Made by a program: the position numbers and the translations under genes. This document shows positions 1 to 8,481 of a stretch of 37,351 bases of DNA, in pieces. The notes beneath the pieces are model-generated. The model did no database searches and was not told the DNA's origin. It worked only from the letters and a program-made list of their open reading frames with translations. Numbering within the stretch: the first letter of the stretch is position 1; every line of letters starts with the position of its first letter. The stretch spans positions 1 to 37,351 of the forward strand of contig JAGXIB010000206.1 of NCBI GenBank assembly GCA_024635865.1, read 5' to 3'. This stretch comes from Flavobacteriales bacterium (GTDB lineage Bacteria; Bacteroidota; Bacteroidia; Flavobacteriales_D; Parvicellaceae).

Positions 1-734
1 GCCTTTACCGAATCATTATATCTTTTAGCTTCCGCCCATTCATTATCTTTTGCTTTAGCTTTGTTAACCTTAGCTGCTTTAATGTTTTCTTCACTTTTTA
101 GTTGTTCTGCTGTTCTAGCGTCTTGTTTTACTTTCATTGCAGCTAGGTAATCGGCAATCATTTTATCTAAATTCTGGCTTTGTAAGGCTTTATGCTCAGG
201 ACCATAACTTGCTCCACCATTTTTTAGTTCGTTTAAAGCAATCATTCTTTCTTTTAACGTCATTTTTTTCTTTTCTCCATCTTCGGCAGCTGGAGCAGTA
301 GCTCCTTTTTTAATAAAAACCTTAGAAACAGCATGAAAAGGAGCTCCATCTACTTGAAGTTGATAAAGAACAAAAACATAATCTCCTATAGCTACAAAAC
401 TTTCTTTATCTTCAGTTAACATACTTTCATAAGGATGCCCAGTGCAAACTACGCCTTCTTCTGCAGCGCTCATTGACCATGCTAAAAAATCTTTGTCTTT
501 ACCCTCGTCAACTACAGCACGTATCTTGTAACCTTCTCCTGTAGGTAAATATTCTTTCTGAAATTTAACTACAAACCTTAGGTCTTTTATAACGTATTTC
601 CCATCTTTATTCTCGTCTTGTACAGAATAGTATTCTGTATATTGATCTGTTGTTGAAATGTTTTCAAACAAGCTATTTTGAGCATTTGTTGTTGTTGTAA
701 CAAAAAGTGCTATTCCTACTATTAGTTTTTTCAT
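1..734 (-). CDS. Secreted protein of unknown function (partial, 3' end outside window)
   Basis: This ORF is absent from the supplied track because it runs off the left edge. Reading the minus strand from ATG at 734 gives an open frame of about 244 codons with no stop. It begins MKKLIVGIALFVTTTNAQ, a clear signal peptide. Residues about 20-140 look beta-rich, and a lysine/alanine/glutamate-rich, probably helical or coiled-coil region follows from about residue 155. I do not recognise the family. The start lies 15 nt after the stop of the LamG-like gene upstream, so the two are probably co-transcribed and both exported. A periplasmic or envelope location is inferred from the signal peptide only. 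Confidence 0.75.
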   Translation of the reverse strand, partial: MKKLIVGIALFVTTTTNAQNSLFENISTTDQYTEYYSVQDENKDGKYVIKDLRFVVKFQKEYLPTGEGYKIRAVVDEGKDKDFLAWSMSAAEEGVVCTGHPYESMLTEDKESFVAIGDYVFVLYQLQVDGAPFHAVSKVFIKKGATAPAAEDGEKKKMTLKERMIALNELKNGGASYGPEHKALQSQNLDKMIADYLAAMKVKQDARTAEQLKSEENIKAAKVNKAKAKDNEWAEAKRYNDSVK

Positions 735-749
735 TTTTTTTATTATTAA

Positions 750-1763
750 TTACTGTTTTATAAAATGTTGTGTAGAAACACCTTTATCTGTGACTACTTT
801 AAGAATGTAAACTCCTTGCTGTAAGCTTGAAACATCAATGCTTTTTGTTTTGTTACTAGCTATTGATTGTATCACTTTTCCAGAAAGGCTAAGGATGTTT
901 ATTTCAGTGATTTTACCCTCTTCTAATTCAACAAATAAATTGTTTTTAACTGGATTGGGATACGTTTTCAAGTTTAGACCCGGAAAGGCTTTAAGGTCAG
1001 TAATAACAGCATTACAATCTATAGTGCTCGAAACGATGTTATTGTTCGTTCCACTGTTTACTATTGCTCCCTCAAAGTTATTGTTTGATTTATCGGTAAT
1101 GATAGTGTCGGAGACATTTTCAAAGTCATAGTAAGCTATTAAGTTAGTTTCTTGTCCTGTTAAACAAGAGTTCATATTTGAAGAAATTTGTGAAGCTGTT
1201 CTTACTCCATCCCAGATTCTAACTTCATCATATTTTACATTTTCCTGTACCGTTTTAGAGTCGCCGTTAGCACCTAAATAAAAATTTGAAGTTTGATTAT
1301 TAATAATTATTGGGTTAGTAAAGTCTCCTTGTTTGTCCAAAACACCATTAATGTAAATTGAAACGGTTCCTGTAACGTCAGTATAGCTTACTGCTATGTG
1401 ATTCCAAACTCCATAAGTAAGATTAGATATTGAAGGAAAAGAATTGTAACCTGGGTTAGTTCCGTTAGTCCCGTTTGGCCATAAAACAACTCTTTTATCT
1501 GAAGCAACACGTAAGAAGGTACTTCCATAAATATTATATTCTGTTTCTAGTAAACTTACTTGTGTAGAAGTGTTAGTTGGAATATAAACCCACATTTCAA
1601 AGGTAAACGGGTTACTTAAACGCAAGTCACTTCCAGAAGGGGTTGGTATTTTTATGTATTGATCTGTTGAAGTACTTCCTGCTGATAAAGATTCAAAAGC
1701 TTTATCTTGACCTAAGATTATAAAAGGTAAAATAGTAGAAATTAAAATTATTGTTTTTTTCAT
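750..1763 (-). CDS. LamG-like (concanavalin A-fold) protein secreted by the type IX system
   Basis: The product is an exported, probably surface-displayed protein. The track start (1784) is a TTG; the better start is ATG at 1763, giving MKKTIILISTILPFIILGQ, a good signal peptide, and 337 residues. Residues about 25-230 look like a laminin-G-type jellyroll (Laminin_G_3): FTFEMWVYIP, WNHIAVSY and the VSIYINGVLD strand are typical. The last 75 residues are a type A T9SS sorting domain (LKTYPNPVKNNLFVELEE, then SLSGKVIQ and LQQGVYILKV). Such single-jellyroll proteins may bind glycans or act as adhesins, but the ligand here is unknown. It lies 100 nt downstream of the histidine kinase gene and just upstream of another secreted protein gene. 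Confidence 0.85.
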   Translation of the reverse strand: MKKTIILISTILPFIILGQDKAFESLSAGSTSTDQYIKIPTPSGSDLRLSNPFTFEMWVYIPTNTSTQVSLLETEYNIYGSTFLRVASDKRVVLWPNGTNGTNPGYNSFPSISNLTYGVWNHIAVSYTDVTGTVSIYINGVLDKQGDFTNPIIINNQTSNFYLGANGDSKTVQENVKYDEVRIWDGVRTASQISSNMNSCLTGQETNLIAYYDFENVSDTIITDKSNNNFEGAIVNSGTNNNIVSSTIDCNAVITDLKAFPGLNLKTYPNPVKNNLFVELEEGKITEINILSLSGKVIQSIASNKTKSIDVSSLQQGVYILKVVTDKGVSTQHFIKQ

Positions 1764-1781
1764 GTTATATAGGTTATAACA

Positions 1782-1814
1782 CAATGATAATGTATGATTA
1801 TATTAAAATAACAA
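1782..1814 (-). promoter_or_regulatory. Possible promoter of the LamG-like gene
   Basis: On the minus strand TTG is followed after 22 nt by TATCATTG, one mismatch from the Bacteroidota -7 element TAnnTTTG. The ATG at 1763 would follow a leader of about 12-15 nt. The imperfect -7 element makes this a weak call. Confidence 0.33.
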
Positions 1815-1863
1815 ATAAGTTTATGAACAGCAATATGGGTTCATAAAGGAGAAAACTTTAGGC

Positions 1864-4749
1864 CTAGTATTTGTTTTTAAAAGGAATTACTAACTTTATT
1901 TTAGTTCCTGTTGGTTTGCCTTCTTTATATAAGTCTATCACTTCAAAACCAATACTTTCACCATGCTGAGAACGAAGAATTTCTAATCTTTTTCCTATTG
2001 CTTCAATGGCAAAGGACTCATGAATATTCCCTTGTCTTTCTTGTATTTTTTGCGATTCAACTCTGCCGATTCCATTATCTATAATAGTACAAATGAGTAG
2101 GTCAGATAATTCAAAATCAATGATTAATTTTTTTTCTCCAAATTGATGTAATAAACCGTGTTTTAGGGCGTTTTCAATAAACGGTTGAACAATTAATGAA
2201 GGGACTAAAATGTTTTTAGTCCCTTTATAGTTTACTTTAAAGTTGAAGTCCTCTTCGAACCTTAGTTTTTCTAGCTTTAAATAAACGGCTATAAACTCTA
2301 ACTCAGACTCGATAGGAATAAAATCTTTATTAGAATAGTTTAAAGTATTTCTAACTAATTCAGAAAATAAGACAATATAGTCATAGGAAGCATCTGTTTC
2401 TTCTTTTAAAATTAAGTCTTGTATAGAATTAAGGGCGTTAAAAATAAAATGAGGGTTCATTTGAGATCTTAAGGCTTTAAGCTCAGAATCTATTAGGTTT
2501 GTTTCTAAGGTTTTTTTTACTATCAGGTCTTTATTTTTCTTTTTTATGCTCTCAATTCTAATTTTAAAGAGAATAAATGCGGTTATTAATACTATAAGCA
2601 GAATTATTAAATAAAACCACCATTGACTCCAGTAAGGATGAAGAATAGAAAAAGAAAATGACTGCAACTTACTTTTTTTATTGGTAGCTACAGCAAAAGA
2701 CTCGAAAGTATATTCTCCAGGTGGCAAGGATTTATATTCTATTCTCCCATTATTAACTTCTGTGGAGTTCCATTTATTTTCTAATCCTTTTATTCTATAT
2801 TTAACGACTGCATGATCCTTGTATTTTATATTTCTAACGGTTTCATAAAATATGAAGTGATTTTGTTTGTAGTTAAATTTTTGGGTTTTAGTGTTATCTA
2901 TTTTTACTTCAGAGACAGTAATAGAGTCTAGGTAAAGAAAAAGTGTATCTTTTGATATTTTTAATTTGTTAACTTGTATTGACTTTACGTGTGTTTTGTC
3001 GCTTAAAACCCACAGTTTATTATGACTTAACTCAATATCATTTATGACTCCTGAAAATCCATCTTCAGCTCCAAAAACTTTGCTATCATTAGTAATTAAA
3101 TTAAGGGATTGAATTTGTTTTTCGTCTGTTAAATAAAGAATATTATCCTTGATTCTTATTTCAGTGATTGAGTTACTAATTATTCCATTTCCTTTGTTTA
3201 ACTGTTGAGTTAGTTTACCGTGTTCAAACACAAGGATGCCATTGTTTTTAGTTGCACACCAGAGTTTATTTTGATGAAAAATTAACCTATTACAGGAAAA
3301 ACGTTTATCTAAGTGTAGTAGTTCGGTTTTGTTTTTATTATTTAATTGAAAAACTGATGAGGCTGTTGCTACATAAAAGTTATTATTTATAGGGTCAGCG
3401 GCTATCGAAATACAGCGATCATTAATTGTCTTATTAAAAAAGTAATGTAATGAACAATTTGAATATCGACTCCAGTTCGAAGTGTCCTGTTTTTCATTAC
3501 TTGACTTTAAGACTACCCCACTATTTGTTGCAAACAAGAGGGTTGAATTATTTAGAGAGCAAATATCTTTTATGTACCGAACATCTGAGCAATTATCAAC
3601 TAAAAAAGAGGCTTCGTAGTACAGGTGAGGAAACTGTTTACTTATGCCTACATTGGCAACATCTTTAAGAATAAAAACACTTGCATAATTGTTTTTAGAA
3701 TTTTCATCAATAGGTTTTACACCATTTTTATAGTGGTAAATACCTTTTTTTACCTTAGCAAAAAACACATTGTTATCATTATCTACAGCAATATCATTTA
3801 TTCGATCTTTTGTTTTTTCAATAATGTTTGAGGATAGATGATGATTAGGTATAACTAAAACTCCTTTGCCAAAGGTTCCCAAATAAGTGTTTTTCCCTCT
3901 TTTGCTAATCGTTGAGATAAAAAGGTCATTAAAAAAACTGTTAGTTACTTTAAGAGTGTCATTTACTATAGACATGACCCTAATACCTCCTTTTTTACCT
4001 AGTCCCCAGATCTCATTTTCATTCATTTGAAAATAAGCCTCATCAGGTTTAGGGTTAACAGTTGTATTTGAAAAACTACTAGAGTAAAAGTCATTAAACA
4101 CCTCTACTAATTGGTTTTTCAATAAAAAATAACACCTTGAACCTGCATATTTTTTTTTAATTAAGCTAAAATATTTAAGTGAGTTATTTTGAATTGAAAA
4201 AACAGTGTCATTGTTTTTTGTGAAAAAGAGAAGTTCACCGTTATATAACTTGCTTAGTCCTGAATTAAATGAATTACCTCCTTTTTTATTTTGTTTAATT
4301 AAGTAAATAGAGTCTTTTGTTACTTTATAACAATCCTTAGACAAAGCAATTAAGTTTCCATCTTTATCAAAGTTTATGAATGTATTCATTGATAATGAGT
4401 CTTTTGGAAGTTCTGAAAACAGGTCTATTTTCTTGTCATTAACAATAAAGATTTGACCACTTAAGTTAGAACAAAAAACTTCGCCTTTTTTGTTTTCTAT
4501 TAAGTTAAATAAGGAACTTCTTATTTGTTCTTTTGGACTTTCAATTGAGACAAATTTATTTTTTTCATGCTTGAACAAGCCAATATCAGTAGCAACATAC
4601 AGTAACTCATCTTGTGTTTCTAATATTGAATATATTTCAGCACCACTTAATTCTTTTTCTCCTATTGTAAAATAGTAAGGCTGCTGAGAAAATAAAGTAC
4701 TTGAACTAATAATCAAGAGAAATAAAATATGTCTTTTTAGAGTATTCAT
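1864..4749 (-). CDS. Sensor histidine kinase, propeller + Y_Y_Y + LytS-type kinase
   Basis: This is a membrane sensor of a two-component system. After a signal peptide (HILFLLIISSSTLFSQ), about 600 residues resemble the repeated blades of a divergent two-component propeller sensor. They are followed by a Y_Y_Y-type domain (KYRIKGLENKWNS, LPPGEYTFESFA) and one membrane helix (WWFYLIILLIVLITAFILF). The cytoplasmic part has the His_kinase family signature MNPHFIFNALNSIQDLI (phospho-acceptor His about residue 767), the N box QPFIENALKHG and the G box DNGIG. Its ATG is 10 nt after the stop of the LytTR response regulator gene, so the pair is one operon and the regulator is its likely partner. There is no fused receiver or AraC domain, unlike the longer hybrid systems of Bacteroides. 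The ligand is unknown. Confidence 0.9.
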   Translation of the reverse strand: MNTLKRHILFLLIISSSTLFSQQPYYFTIGEKELSGAEIYSILETQDELLYVATDIGLFKHEKNKFVSIESPKEQIRSSLFNLIENKKGEVFCSNLSGQIFIVNDKKIDLFSELPKDSLSMNTFINFDKDGNLIALSKDCYKVTKDSIYLIKQNKKGGNSFNSGLSKLYNGELLFFTKNNDTVFSIQNNSLKYFSLIKKKYAGSRCYFLLKNQLVEVFNDFYSSSFSNTTVNPKPDEAYFQMNENEIWGLGKKGGIRVMSIVNDTLKVTNSFFNDLFISTISKRGKNTYLGTFGKGVLVIPNHHLSSNIIEKTKDRINDIAVDNDNNVFFAKVKKGIYHYKNGVKPIDENSKNNYASVFILKDVANVGISKQFPHLYYEASFLVDNCSDVRYIKDICSLNNSTLLFATNSGVVLKSSNEKQDTSNWSRYSNCSLHYFFNKTINDRCISIAADPINNNFYVATASSVFQLNNKNKTELLHLDKRFSCNRLIFHQNKLWCATKNNGILVFEHGKLTQQLNKGNGIISNSITEIRIKDNILYLTDEKQIQSLNLITNDSKVFGAEDGFSGVINDIELSHNKLWVLSDKTHVKSIQVNKLKISKDTLFLYLDSITVSEVKIDNTKTQKFNYKQNHFIFYETVRNIKYKDHAVVKYRIKGLENKWNSTEVNNGRIEYKSLPPGEYTFESFAVATNKKSKLQSFSFSILHPYWSQWWFYLIILLIVLITAFILFKIRIESIKKKNKDLIVKKTLETNLIDSELKALRSQMNPHFIFNALNSIQDLILKEETDASYDYIVLFSELVRNTLNYSNKDFIPIESELEFIAVYLKLEKLRFEEDFNFKVNYKGTKNILVPSLIVQPFIENALKHGLLHQFGEKKLIIDFELSDLLICTIIDNGIGRVESQKIQERQGNIHESFAIEAIGKRLEILRSQHGESIGFEVIDLYKEGKPTGTKIKLVIPFKNKY

Positions 4750-4759
4750 GATGATAAAA

Positions 4760-5503
4760 TCAACTTATTTTTTGTTCAAACTCCTCAATTTTACCCCTTG
4801 CTAATTTAGCTTTTATTTCCTCACTTAAGGTAATAGTTAACTCTGTTTTGTTGATTAACTTTAGGTGAGACAAGTTAATAATCCATGCTCTATGCGAACG
4901 GAAAAAATTAGATTCTTCTGGAATTACAGACTCAAAATACTTTAAGTTTTTGCTTATAATAATTACTTTTTTTTCTTTCAAGTGTAGCTTACTATAAGAT
5001 CCGTCTGCTTCTATGGCTATAATATCAGCTAGGCTTAAAATTCTTCTGTCTCCTAACTCAGGGATAACTATTTTAGTATACTTTTTATTTTTCACTGATT
5101 CTAAAAGGAATCTATATTCTTCAGTTTGTTTTTGAAAGTTTATTTTTCCAGCGGCTTTTAAGATAGCTGTAGACAACCTTTTTCGATCAATAGGTTTTAC
5201 TAAATAATCAATTGCATTTAATTCAAAAGCTTTAATTGCATATTGATCAAATGCTGTAACAAAAATAATTTCAAATGTAATTTCGTTAAAAAAATTCACA
5301 ATTTCATACCCTGCATATTTAGGCATTTGAACATCTAAAAAAACGATTTGAGGAGTTAACCTTTTAATCTCTAAAACTGCTTCTTCTAGATTAGAACAAG
5401 CGCCCAAGACATTGACCTCTGGGTGTTCTCTTTTGAGTAAGCTTGAGAGTACACCTCTAGCGTGCTTTTCATCATCTACTATAATTGCTGTTATTGAATT
5501 CAT
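4760..5503 (-). CDS. LytTR-family response regulator
   Basis: This is a DNA-binding response regulator of 247 residues. The N-terminal receiver domain has the acidic pair (IIVDDE), the phospho-acceptor Asp57 in VFLDVQMP, the conserved Thr in FVTAFD and Lys in YLVKPI. The C-terminal LytTR domain (about 140-247) shows DIIAIEADGSYSKLHL and FFRSHRAWIINLSHL, which are typical. It is the first gene of an operon with the LytS-type kinase that presumably phosphorylates it. It is divergent from the TonB receptor gene at 5631; control of that receptor or of the downstream secreted proteins is plausible but is inference only. Confidence 0.92.
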   Translation of the reverse strand: MNSITAIIVDDEKHARGVLSSLLKREHPEVNVLGACSNLEEAVLEIKRLTPQIVFLDVQMPKYAGYEIVNFFNEITFEIIFVTAFDQYAIKAFELNAIDYLVKPIDRKRLSTAILKAAGKINFQKQTEEYRFLLESVKNKKYTKIVIPELGDRRILSLADIIAIEADGSYSKLHLKEKKVIIISKNLKYFESVIPEESNFFRSHRAWIINLSHLKLINKTELTITLSEEIKAKLARGKIEEFEQKIS

Positions 5504-5508
5504 TGCTA

Positions 5509-5516
5509 CAAATATA
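5509..5516 (-). promoter_or_regulatory. -7 element upstream of the response regulator (near-leaderless)
   Basis: TATATTTG on the minus strand matches TAnnTTTG exactly and ends only 5 nt before the ATG at 5503. A TTG lies 25 nt further upstream, slightly longer than the usual 17-23 nt. If the element is used, the transcript would be leaderless or nearly so. Confidence 0.42.
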
Positions 5517-5581
5517 TGAAGTATATCTACTAGTGCAGAAACAATTTTATTAAGCTTAAAAAGAACTTGTAAAGGTAATTG

Positions 5582-5612
5582 TTGTGAAGGTTAGTTATTT
5601 TATTTAGGTTTG
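5582..5612 (+). promoter_or_regulatory. Promoter of the TonB receptor / thioredoxin operon
   Basis: TTG, a 20-nt spacer and TAGGTTTG match the Bacteroidota promoter form TTG-N17-23-TAnnTTTG exactly. The expected transcription start is near 5618, giving a short leader to the ATG at 5631. This position also argues against the TTG start at 5610 used by the ORF track. Confidence 0.62.
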
Positions 5613-5630
5613 TCTAAAAATAAAGCTAAC

Positions 5631-7892
5631 ATGAGACTAAAAACAAAAATGTTGTTACTTTTTTTATTGACAATAAGTGTTGCTGACTACTTTTCTCAGT
5701 ACTCCATTAAGGGAAACGTAGTCTCTAACAGAGGAGAACAAATTAGTTTCGCAAATGTCTTTGATAGTCTAACTAAGACAGGAACTGCTGCGGATTTTAA
5801 GGGAGAGTTCAGTTACAGAACAGATCAAGATGAGGTAGTTTTGTTTGTAAGTGCTATTGGGTACCAAACTAAAAGATCGGAAATAAAATTAAAAGATGAT
5901 ACTAATATACTAATAAAGTTAAGTGAAATAGCGGCATTAGACGAAGTAGTCGTTAGTGGAACATTGTCAGCTATCTCAAAAAGAGAAAGTCCTATTCCAA
6001 TAGAAGTTTATACCTCAAAATTCATAGAAAAAATACCAGTTTCAGGACTCTTTGAAGCAACACAAAATATTAATGGAGTAAGGCCTCAATTAAATTGTGC
6101 GGTTTGTAATACTGGAGACATACATATCAACGGAATGGAGGGTCCTTACACTATGATTACTATTGATGGGATGCCTTTAGTAGGTGGGTTATCTTCCGTT
6201 TATGGTTTACAAGGTATTCCAACAAGCTTAATTAAGCAAATGGAAGTAGTTAAAGGACCAGCATCAACACTATATGGTTCACAAGCGGTTGGAGGACTAA
6301 TTAATGTAATTACAAAGAAAGCAGAACAAGCTCCAGACTTTTCCTTTGGAACAAACATAACAACTTGGAGAGCATCACAAACAGATTTTAGTTTTAAGTA
6401 CAAACTAAAAAAAGCAACAGCTAACTTTGGAGCAGATTATTTTAATTACACAAATCCAATAGATAAAAATGGAGATAATTTTACTGATCTAACGCTTCAG
6501 CATCGAATTTCATTATTCAATAAAATAGATTTTAAACGAAAAAAAAATAGAGAAGCTTCTCTATTGATGAGGTACATGTATGAAGACCGTTGGGGAGGTG
6601 AGATGCAATGGAATAAAAACTTTAGAGGAGGGGATAGCATTTACGGAGAGTCTATATACACAAACCGAATAGAGTTAGTTGGGAAGTATGAATTGCCAAC
6701 AAAAGAACATTTGATTTTAAGTGGCTCTTATAGTAACCATATCCAAAACTCTTTTTATGGAACTACATCTTATAATGCTTTGCAACAAATAGGTTTTGGT
6801 CAGTTAGTTTGGGATAAACAATTAAATATAAAGAATCAAGTATATGCAGGATTGGTTACACGATATGAATTCTATGATGATAACACTTTTGCTACTCAGA
6901 CTATAGATTCTTTGAACCCAACAAATCAACCTACGATAGATATTTACCCTGGTATTTTTGTACAAAACAGTACAGACATTAATGAAAAAGTAAAAATGTT
7001 AAGCGGAATTCGTTTTGACTATCACAATAAACATAAATTAATATTCACTCCACGCTTGAACTTTAAATATAGTCCAACTCCTAAGTTCACCGCTAGGTTT
7101 GGGTACGGAAATGGTTTTAGAGTAGTGAATGTATTTACCGAAGACCATGCGGCACTAACAGGTGCTAGGTCAGTCGAAATTCCGAATAAACTAGACCCTG
7201 AACGTTCTCACAATGTTAATTTAAACATAGAAAAAAGAATTAACACGAGGTGGTCCTATATTATATTAGACGCTTCTGCGTTTTACACTTATTTTTCTAA
7301 TAAAATTATACCAGACTATGAATCAGATGATAACAAAATCATCTATGCAAATTTAGAGGGGAATGCTGTCTCTAAAGGTTTTTCTTTAAATGCTAGTTTA
7401 CTATTTGAATTTCCATTAACTATTAATCTTGGAGCAACCTTAATGGATGTTTATACCAATGAATTGAATGGAGAGGGGAAGTTGATTAAAACGCCTCAAT
7501 TATTAACTGAGAACATCACAGGAACCTGGGCAGTTTCTTATCAGTTTTCTAAAATAAATCTTTCTATAGATTATACAGGAAATATATACGGGCCGATGCA
7601 CTTGCCAGTTTTTGAAAATGACTTTAGACCTGATAAGTCTCCATTTTTTAGTATTCAAAACATAAAAGTTACTAAGGAAATTAAAAATAGATGGAAAGTG
7701 TCTTTAGGGATACAAAATTTATTGAATTATACTCCTCCTCCTTCTTCTATTATGAGAGCCTTTGACCCATTCGACAAAAACATTAATGTAAACAACCCTA
7801 ATAATTATACCTTTGACCCAGCTTATGTTTATACTTCTTTTCAAGGAATTACGGGTTTCTTTGGAGTCCGATATAAATTCAATAAAAAATGA
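5631..7892 (+). CDS. TonB-dependent outer-membrane receptor with CxxC plug motif
   Basis: This is an outer-membrane active transporter. The track uses TTG at 5610; ATG at 5631 gives a proper signal peptide (MRLKTKMLLLFLLTISVADY) and 753 residues. An N-terminal carboxypeptidase-regulatory-like domain (about 20-105) is followed by a plug (about 110-225) with VVKGPASTLYGSQAVGGLINVITK, and then the beta-barrel to the C-terminus (FFGVRYKFNK). The plug contains NCAVCNTGDIHINGMEGPY, whose Cys-x-x-Cys (about residues 156 and 159) is typical of one Bacteroidota receptor subgroup whose substrate is not settled; copper or another soft metal, or a cofactor, is possible. Its stop overlaps the start of a secreted thioredoxin gene (ATGA), implying translational coupling and a joint role. 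Confidence 0.92.
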   Translation: MRLKTKMLLLFLLTISVADYFSQYSIKGNVVSNRGEQISFANVFDSLTKTGTAADFKGEFSYRTDQDEVVLFVSAIGYQTKRSEIKLKDDTNILIKLSEIAALDEVVVSGTLSAISKRESPIPIEVYTSKFIEKIPVSGLFEATQNINGVRPQLNCAVCNTGDIHINGMEGPYTMITIDGMPLVGGLSSVYGLQGIPTSLIKQMEVVKGPASTLYGSQAVGGLINVITKKAEQAPDFSFGTNITTWRASQTDFSFKYKLKKATANFGADYFNYTNPIDKNGDNFTDLTLQHRISLFNKIDFKRKKNREASLLMRYMYEDRWGGEMQWNKNFRGGDSIYGESIYTNRIELVGKYELPTKEHLILSGSYSNHIQNSFYGTTSYNALQQIGFGQLVWDKQLNIKNQVYAGLVTRYEFYDDNTFATQTIDSLNPTNQPTIDIYPGIFVQNSTDINEKVKMLSGIRFDYHNKHKLIFTPRLNFKYSPTPKFTARFGYGNGFRVVNVFTEDHAALTGARSVEIPNKLDPERSHNVNLNIEKRINTRWSYIILDASAFYTYFSNKIIPDYESDDNKIIYANLEGNAVSKGFSLNASLLFEFPLTINLGATLMDVYTNELNGEGKLIKTPQLLTENITGTWAVSYQFSKINLSIDYTGNIYGPMHLPVFENDFRPDKSPFFSIQNIKVTKEIKNRWKVSLGIQNLLNYTPPPSSIMRAFDPFDKNINVNNPNNYTFDPAYVYTSFQGITGFFGVRYKFNKK

Positions 7893-8353
7893 CTGTAATT
7901 AGCCCCCTATTATTATCCTCTTGGTGTTTATTCATGACTCTTAATTTATATAGTCAAGAGATAAAGTGGACTTCTTTTTCTGATTTAAACGACTCTTTAA
8001 AAGCTAAACCTAAAAAGGTAATTATAAAAATAGAAACGGATTGGTGTGGTTACTGTAAAATGATGGATGTTAATGTCTTCAGTCATAAACGAACACAAAT
8101 AAAATTAGGTGAAACTTACTATTTTGTTAAGCTAAATGCTGAATCTAAAGAAGAAATTATTTTTAGAAACCATATTTTTAAGCCTTCTAGTCTTGCTAGA
8201 GGGAAACATGAGTTGGCGATAACTTTAAATGGAAAAGAAAATACAATCTCTTTTCCTACTACCGTTCTCTTATCTTCTAATCTAGAAATAGAAAACCGAT
8301 TAAACGGATATTTAAAAAGGAGTCATTTTTTTCTGTGGTTAAAAAGTAAGTAA
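7889..8353 (+). CDS. Secreted thioredoxin-family protein
   Basis: This is a 154-residue exported thiol protein. It begins with a hydrophobic stretch ending near LYSQ (about residue 23). The thioredoxin fold follows, with active site DWCGYCKMMD (Cys53 and Cys56) and a cis-proline loop SFPTT (Pro122). The WCGYC form resembles DUF255/thioredoxin_7-like periplasmic proteins rather than the WCGPC of cytoplasmic thioredoxin. The start codon lies inside the stop of the TonB receptor gene (ATGA overlap). A periplasmic reductase or metal-handling protein acting on the CxxC of the receptor plug, or on its cargo, is an attractive inference, not shown. Confidence 0.85.
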   Translation: MTVISPLLLSSWCLFMTLNLYSQEIKWTSFSDLNDSLKAKPKKVIIKIETDWCGYCKMMDVNVFSHKRTQIKLGETYYFVKLNAESKEEIIFRNHIFKPSSLARGKHELAITLNGKENTISFPTTVLLSSNLEIENRLNGYLKRSHFFLWLKSK

Positions 8354-8412
8354 TCAACATTTGTTAGTCGATTAAAAACAAACGAATAACCAACTAAAAG
8401 TATAAGTTTTAT

Positions 8413-8420
8413 TACATTTG
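8413..8420 (+). promoter_or_regulatory. Possible -7 element upstream of the mannose-1-phosphate guanylyltransferase gene
   Basis: TACATTTG matches TAnnTTTG. No TTG is present at the expected upstream distance, and the leader to the ATG at 8482 would be about 55 nt. Confidence 0.33.
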
Positions 8421-8481
8421 CTAATTCGGGTCGCTTACATTGTAACCTTTCAATACAAGCAGTGACGATAAAGTAGAACGT

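Noticed and set aside
838-1131. 97-aa plus-strand ORF
   Set aside because: It lies fully antisense to the LamG-like T9SS gene and shows no family features; a shadow ORF. The same applies to the other short track ORFs opposite pheT, glmS, oxyR, the kinase, the acylase and the TonB receptors.
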